This document shows, one piece after another, positions 59,812 through 64,000 of a DNA stretch of 64,000 bases. The notes below the pieces were generated by a model, which had not been told where the DNA came from, did not search any database, and saw only the letters and a list, made by a program, of their open reading frames with translations. Made by a program: the position numbers and the translations under genes. Position 1 is the stretch's first letter. Every line of letters starts with the position of its first letter. Source of the DNA: JABMMZ01 sp044341025 (GTDB lineage Bacteria; Bacteroidota; Bacteroidia; NS11-12g; UBA955); NCBI GenBank assembly GCA_044341025.1, contig JBIISM010000004.1:1-64000 (forward strand), given 5' to 3'.

Positions 59812-62301
59812 ATGCAAAGATCAATACTCACAATAAGCTTTCTGATATTATACCAAATTATTAATGCTCAATCATTTAGAAAATATGGAGAAGGTTTGAA
59901 TATTCGCAGCTTTTATCATCAACAAGGAATAAACTATTACCTAACAAGCAGCGATTCAAATGAGAATATATACGGTATTTATTATGACACGGTGAGTTCA
60001 GGATTTAATTTTGGAAATGAATTCACCACCATTAGGTTACAGATATACAATGGAATTACCTGGTTATATACCAAACCGATAAAACTTTTCAGCAAACACA
60101 CAATTGACGCACCAAGGATACTAGACATTGAATACATTAATGGCAAAGTATGGATATGCGGAAGTTTTGACTCAAGCGAAAACAATTTGGGAGCGGGTGT
60201 TATACTATACAATGGACAAAATTGGGAGGCCTCACAATTGAAGCTTTATCAAACCTTTCAAGATTATTTTGAGGTAAGGCAAATCATTCATGTTCGCAAT
60301 CAAATTCTACTGACGGGTAATTTTGATTCAATTCAAGGATTAAAAAGCAATGGGATTATATATTATGATGGCAATGCTTGGGGTCCAATTGGAAAATCCA
60401 CTCCTTTTGGATTTAATGGCCCATCAAATATTGGTAATGTGTTTTTCAAAAAAACCAATGACAGCATATACGCATTTAACAAAAACAAAATTTCACCTGA
60501 CAGTTTTGATATTTCAGGGAAGACTTATAGGAAAATTGCTGTTTTAAGAAACAAGCAATTTGAGCAAATAAATATACCATTCTCACATATTGCGGGTATT
60601 AATACGTATAAAAATAACTTAATTGTACTTCCCTCTTCCAATTTAATTTACATTTCAAGCATTTCATTGTTTGATGGAAACTCTTGGAGCATTTATCCTT
60701 TGAAAGATTCGTTTTACGCAACCAATTATGTTGGGGGATTTGAACAAAACAATTTACTTTATCTATTCTTTCAAAACCCTTCTTTATCTCAAATTGATGT
60801 TTACCAATTTGATGGAAATAGGATATTAAAAACAAAAAGTTTCAAAATTGCCAATCAATACATTAATTTGGAATTTAGTGATGAAACATTTTTACATAAT
60901 TTCAGTGGTCAAATAAATGAAATTAAACAAGGCAATTACAGTTTAAAAACAAACAAAATTTTCGGAATTGACTTTAAAGCTTATACCAAACTTTACGGGC
61001 AAACTTTTAATGATTTAAACAATGATGGCATAAAACAAATCAATGAAAACGTTTTACCAAACTGTAAAGTTTATGATTTGAGCAATAAGTATATGACCCT
61101 TTCGAACAGTGAAGGTCAGTATGAACTTTTACTACCTGTCGGTAACAGTTATATATTTGAAAGCAACAATATTGCCGCTAAATCTGGCTTAAATTATGCA
61201 CTGAATAATACAATTGACAGTCTTTACAATATCAATATTGGCCTCAATCCTTTAAATGAAGATGATATAAAAATTAAAATCATTGCCCATACTGCAAAAA
61301 AAGCAAAACAAGGATTTATAACTAGATACGAAATTCAGGTAAGTAATAATAGTTTGGCTAAATACAAAGGCAATCTTACGGTTACCCACATGAGTAAAAT
61401 TAAAGACTTGAAATTCGAAGACTTTAATGCACTTAACAGTAACAGGATTCGCTTTATAACATCAATTGAACTTGAGCCACATCAATTTAAAAAATTAACA
61501 TTCTCTTGCATTTATGCTGTCGATAGTTTTTCTCTAAATGAAGTCGTTAAAACCACTGCTGATATAAATGTATATGATGCAAAAATGAGCAATAATTTTG
61601 ATACGATAAACCAAGTCGTTGTCTCAGCATTTGACCCTAATATCAAAGAAGCCTTCCCGAATGAATTGGCAAATATTGAAAAGGAGATAAATTATACAAT
61701 ATGGTTTCAAAATGAAGGAAATGACACAGCATTAAATGTCTGTGTTGTAGATTCTTTCGGGAGTTTATTTAGTCTAAAAGACATTCATATAACCGGCGAC
61801 AGCAAAGGAGGTACAATTATACCTGAAGTAAGAAACAATTGTCTAATATGGAATTTTAAAAACATAATGTTACCTCCAAAATCTATTGATTCAGATAAGA
61901 GTATTGGATTTGTAAGTTTTAGGACAAGGTTAAATCAACAAGCGAAGATTGGCGACACAATATACAATAAAGCCTCAATTTACTTTGATTATCAAAAACC
62001 CATTGTAACCAATAATGCAAAAGTATATTTCAGTAAGAATATTAATTTGGAGGATTATAATTTCGAAAACAATATCTCTTTTTTCCCAAATCCAAACAAA
62101 GGTAAATTGTTTTTTAATCTGGGCGGTAAGCAATTGCAATCAATAGAAATCATAAATTTACAAGGGCAAATTGTTTTCACATATTCTTATAAAGGAGATA
62201 ATGAAACAATAGAACTTCCGGAGACCATTCAGGATGGGATATATTTTATTAAATGCAACGGTTTAATACAAACCGCTCCATTGATACTTTTGAGACAATA
62301 A
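59812..62301 (+). CDS. T9SS-secreted protein with propeller-like N-terminal region, DUF7619-type domain and type A sorting domain
   Basis: 829 residues with signal peptide M-Q-R-S-I-L-T-I-S-F-L-I-L. Residues ~30-380 contain repeated Y-N-G-x-x-W and F-D-G-N-S-W strands, as in delta-60/propeller-like surface proteins. Residues ~395-480 look like an SdrD-B/carboxypeptidase-regulatory domain (F-N-D-L-N-N-D-G-I-K). Residues ~600-740 match a DUF11/DUF7619-type domain (F-Q-N-E-G-N-D-T-A, Y-N-K-A-S-I-Y-F-D-Y-Q). The last ~75 are the T9SS type A signal (F-F-P-N-P-N-K-G, I-I-N-L-Q-G-Q-I, D-G-I-Y-F-I-K). It starts 4 bases after the barrel gene. Confidence 0.82.
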   Translation: MQRSILTISFLILYQIINAQSFRKYGEGLNIRSFYHQQGINYYLTSSDSNENIYGIYYDTVSSGFNFGNEFTTIRLQIYNGITWLYTKPIKLFSKHTIDAPRILDIEYINGKVWICGSFDSSENNLGAGVILYNGQNWEASQLKLYQTFQDYFEVRQIIHVRNQILLTGNFDSIQGLKSNGIIYYDGNAWGPIGKSTPFGFNGPSNIGNVFFKKTNDSIYAFNKNKISPDSFDISGKTYRKIAVLRNKQFEQINIPFSHIAGINTYKNNLIVLPSSNLIYISSISLFDGNSWSIYPLKDSFYATNYVGGFEQNNLLYLFFQNPSLSQIDVYQFDGNRILKTKSFKIANQYINLEFSDETFLHNFSGQINEIKQGNYSLKTNKIFGIDFKAYTKLYGQTFNDLNNDGIKQINENVLPNCKVYDLSNKYMTLSNSEGQYELLLPVGNSYIFESNNIAAKSGLNYALNNTIDSLYNINIGLNPLNEDDIKIKIIAHTAKKAKQGFITRYEIQVSNNSLAKYKGNLTVTHMSKIKDLKFEDFNALNSNRIRFITSIELEPHQFKKLTFSCIYAVDSFSLNEVVKTTADINVYDAKMSNNFDTINQVVVSAFDPNIKEAFPNELANIEKEINYTIWFQNEGNDTALNVCVVDSFGSLFSLKDIHITGDSKGGTIIPEVRNNCLIWNFKNIMLPPKSIDSDKSIGFVSFRTRLNQQAKIGDTIYNKASIYFDYQKPIVTNNAKVYFSKNINLEDYNFENNISFFPNPNKGKLFFNLGGKQLQSIEIINLQGQIVFTYSYKGDNETIELPETIQDGIYFIKCNGLIQTAPLILLRQ

Positions 62302-62333
62302 CAATCAAATAGTTTTTAACGAATTTCAAAATT

Positions 62334-62615
62334 TCATTTCTGTCTTCCCGCCATTAATTTATTAATCCAAGATACCAATTTGTTTTCAGTTGATTCGGAG
62401 CCAATTTCAAAACCATTTTCGCGTAATAAAGCGATGGCCAATTCGGCTTGAGAATTAGGCACAAACAACTGAACCCCTCCAAGCGCATTTGAGAGCATCG
62501 GATCTACTTGGGTGTTGATGGCATTATTCAAAACAGCTTGAATGCCTTGTGCATCTAAAAACGCCATCATAACTGATGCCTCATTTGGGTAAGTGAAAGT
62601 TTTGATTTTGAACAA
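62334..62615 (-). CDS. DUF2007 (putative signal-transducing) protein
   Basis: 93 residues from a TTG at 62615, which gives the family beginning F-K-I-K-T-F-T-Y-P-N-E-A and lies just past the M28 stop codon; longer forms would overlap that gene. DUF2007 pattern: A-x-x-x-x-A-F-L-D-A-Q-G-I-Q-A and L-F-V-P-N-S-Q-A-E-L-A. Related to the N-terminal domain of PII-like sensors in fold only; function unknown. Probably co-translated with the M28 peptidase. Confidence 0.75.
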   Translation of the reverse strand: MFKIKTFTYPNEASVMMAFLDAQGIQAVLNNAINTQVDPMLSNALGGVQLFVPNSQAELAIALLRENGFEIGSESTENKLVSWINKLMAGRQK

Positions 62616-62616
62616 A

Positions 62617-63879
62617 TTATTGATTTTGAAGTTGCGAAATAAACGACTGAAACAACATAAACGCTTGGTCAAAATTAGTTAGCGGCAATGCTGTAGCCTT
62701 ATCATTAACATCGTGGTAAAATGGGTATGGCCCCATTAAATAAAAGAAAAATGCAGGCACGCCCGATTGGGCAAACCAATAATGGTCGCTGTTGGCGGCC
62801 TTGCCTCTGATTTTAACCTCGGGTAAATATTTTTCCTTTTCATTGATTGATTTAAGCAATTGAAACTCGGAAGGATTTATTGTACCATTTACAACCATTA
62901 CCCCCTCAGCCCCATTGCCCATTAGATCTAAATTGACTAAAAACTTAATATCGGATAAAGGTGTCAATGGATTTTCGACATAGTGATGGGAACCAATTAG
63001 GCCAGCTTCTTCACCAGAAAAGGCTATAAAGACAATTGAGTATTTTGGTTTATTGATTTTGAAATACTTTGCCAAGTTGAGCATCATTGCAATACCGCTT
63101 GCATTGTCATTAGCGCCAGGAAACATGGTACTACCCATCATTCCCAAATGGTCATAGTGGGCGGTGACATATATAAAACTGTCTTTAAATTTAGTTCCTT
63201 CTATAAAACCTATTACATTTCTTGACACATATTTAGGGATAAACTTATTTTTAATTTTTATTTCAAAATTGGCAGTTTCGTTTCTATTGAATACTTCTGA
63301 TTTTAAAGTAATGACTGGGACTTTAGATTGTTTTTGGCTGCACGACCAGGTTAATTTTTCATTGCTTAGCTTCACAACTAGTATATTTCTTTGATCTGAG
63401 GTGTATTGTTTTAAGTTAATTGCCGCATCACTAAAATATTTACTTGTAAAAGTATCAATCACTGCTGCATGAATTTTGGATCCCCAATGATCATAATGGG
63501 TATTAGAATCGAGCGATTTTATACCAACATATTGAACTTTCCCATGAAAATCAATTGAAGGAGAAGCGGGGTCAACAAGGTAGTCGATTCCGGGTATCAG
63601 CACTTTACCGTTGTATATCAATTCCATTTGACTTGGAAAAGTATTGACAGAAAAGGTGAATTCTTGAAAATAATCTTTTCCAAATTTCCTTAATCCTATA
63701 GCATTAAACTCTTTCGCAATATAATTGGCTGCAACTTGGTCGCCACGCTTGACATAAGCTCTGCCAGACATTTTATTGCTACAAAGTGCTTCAATAATTT
63801 TGTGGGTATAGATTGAATCCTGGCCAAAAAGGTTAGTAGAAATAAATATAACGAGTAGAAAAGAGATTGTATATTTCAT
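62617..63879 (-). CDS. M28 family zinc aminopeptidase, exported
   Basis: 420 residues with signal peptide (I-S-F-L-L-V-I-F-I-S-T-N-L-F-G). Metal ligands of M28: T-A-H-Y-D-H-L-G (His), P-G-A-N-D-N-A-S-G (bridging Asp), F-S-G-E-E-A-G-L (catalytic and metal Glu), L-D-L-M-G-N (Asp), and Y-H-D-V-N-D (His). A PA-type insert domain occupies ~100-200. It trims peptides in the periplasm or outside. A minus-strand -7 box at 63889-63896 lies close to the ATG. Confidence 0.9.
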   Translation of the reverse strand: MKYTISFLLVIFISTNLFGQDSIYTHKIIEALCSNKMSGRAYVKRGDQVAANYIAKEFNAIGLRKFGKDYFQEFTFSVNTFPSQMELIYNGKVLIPGIDYLVDPASPSIDFHGKVQYVGIKSLDSNTHYDHWGSKIHAAVIDTFTSKYFSDAAINLKQYTSDQRNILVVKLSNEKLTWSCSQKQSKVPVITLKSEVFNRNETANFEIKIKNKFIPKYVSRNVIGFIEGTKFKDSFIYVTAHYDHLGMMGSTMFPGANDNASGIAMMLNLAKYFKINKPKYSIVFIAFSGEEAGLIGSHHYVENPLTPLSDIKFLVNLDLMGNGAEGVMVVNGTINPSEFQLLKSINEKEKYLPEVKIRGKAANSDHYWFAQSGVPAFFFYLMGPYPFYHDVNDKATALPLTNFDQAFMLFQSFISQLQNQ

Positions 63880-63888
63880 TTAAGCATT

Positions 63889-63896
63889 CAAAAATA
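63889..63896 (-). promoter_or_regulatory. -7 promoter box for the M28 peptidase gene
   Basis: CAAAAATA reads TATTTTTG on the minus strand; predicted leader only 2-4 nt. Confidence 0.45.
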
Positions 63897-64000
63897 AACT
63901 AAATCCCTTGAAATTTATCTTTAATAGCACCAAAGAGTGCACCAATATTTATGAGTTAGGACATAGGACTAATAAATTTTTGAAAAAAAATTGTGATTTT

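Noticed and set aside
1..64000. tRNA, rRNA, insertion sequences or prophage
   Set aside because: No tRNA T-loop signatures, rRNA stretches, transposase motifs or terminal repeats were found in the gaps, which are mostly short.

Overview
This AT-rich window is a stretch of chromosome from a member of the Bacteroidota, probably a gliding or surface-active relative of the Flavobacteriia, Cytophagia or Chitinophagia. The evidence is the gliding genes gldB, gldA, gldF and gldG, three proteins with type IX secretion (T9SS) sorting domains, DUF4294 and DUF3127 proteins, bacillithiol deacetylase BshB1, leucine dehydrogenase, and many TAnnTTTG promoter -7 boxes of the Bacteroidota type. Genus cannot be told from the sequence. 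Nearly all of it is dense housekeeping sequence. I see no tRNA, rRNA, CRISPR array, insertion sequence or prophage.

Layout. 1-3.3 kb: end of a T9SS cargo gene, DUF3820, then the leftward operon etfB-etfA-bifunctional nuclease-lipoprotein. 3.4-15.2 kb: TPR protein, thioesterase, NAD synthetase, an outer-membrane barrel, gldB, a K+ transporter, heptose kinase, aminotransferase, and gldA-gldF-gldG as one overlapping unit. 15.3-18.5 kb: glycosyltransferase behind dnaX, which is split into gamma and tau by a -1 shift at an A10 run. 18.7-22.2 kb: rpsP-rimM-trmD-exonuclease-pseudouridine synthase operon. 22.2-31 kb: leucine dehydrogenase, Sua5, a sigma-54 regulator, a T9SS surface protein and an M16 protease. 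31-39 kb: gyrA, TPR protein, GreA-like protein, DUF3127, M42 peptidase, lipid A-type acyltransferase and an ArsR-like regulator. 39-40 kb: an XRE regulator with a 22-bp-periodic operator array and a gene-less region. 40-51.6 kb: mostly leftward housekeeping genes (MFS, lepA, LEA2, bshB1, DUF4294, lgt, mtaB, mvaB, lipoprotein, prfB, cinA). 52-57.7 kb: dnaE, scoB, a cystathionine gamma-synthase-like gene. 57.8-62.3 kb: an ECF sigma factor, a membrane anti-sigma/barrel protein and a T9SS surface protein. 62.3-63.9 kb: DUF2007 and an M28 peptidase.

How the genes fit together. gldA/F/G, gldB and the T9SS cargo proteins point to gliding motility and type IX secretion. Leucine dehydrogenase, ETF, HMG-CoA lyase and a CoA-transferase subunit, though scattered, would together serve leucine breakdown to acetoacetate and acetyl-CoA (inference). 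Two tRNA position-37 functions (trmD for m1G37; Sua5 plus mtaB for ms2t6A37) are present.

The most interesting points are two recoding genes (prfB with a classic +1 site, dnaX with an A10 slippery run), the four-copy palindromic operator array at 39382-39461, the sigma/anti-sigma/T9SS cassette, and a set of -7 boxes lying so close to start codons that leaderless or near-leaderless mRNAs are predicted.
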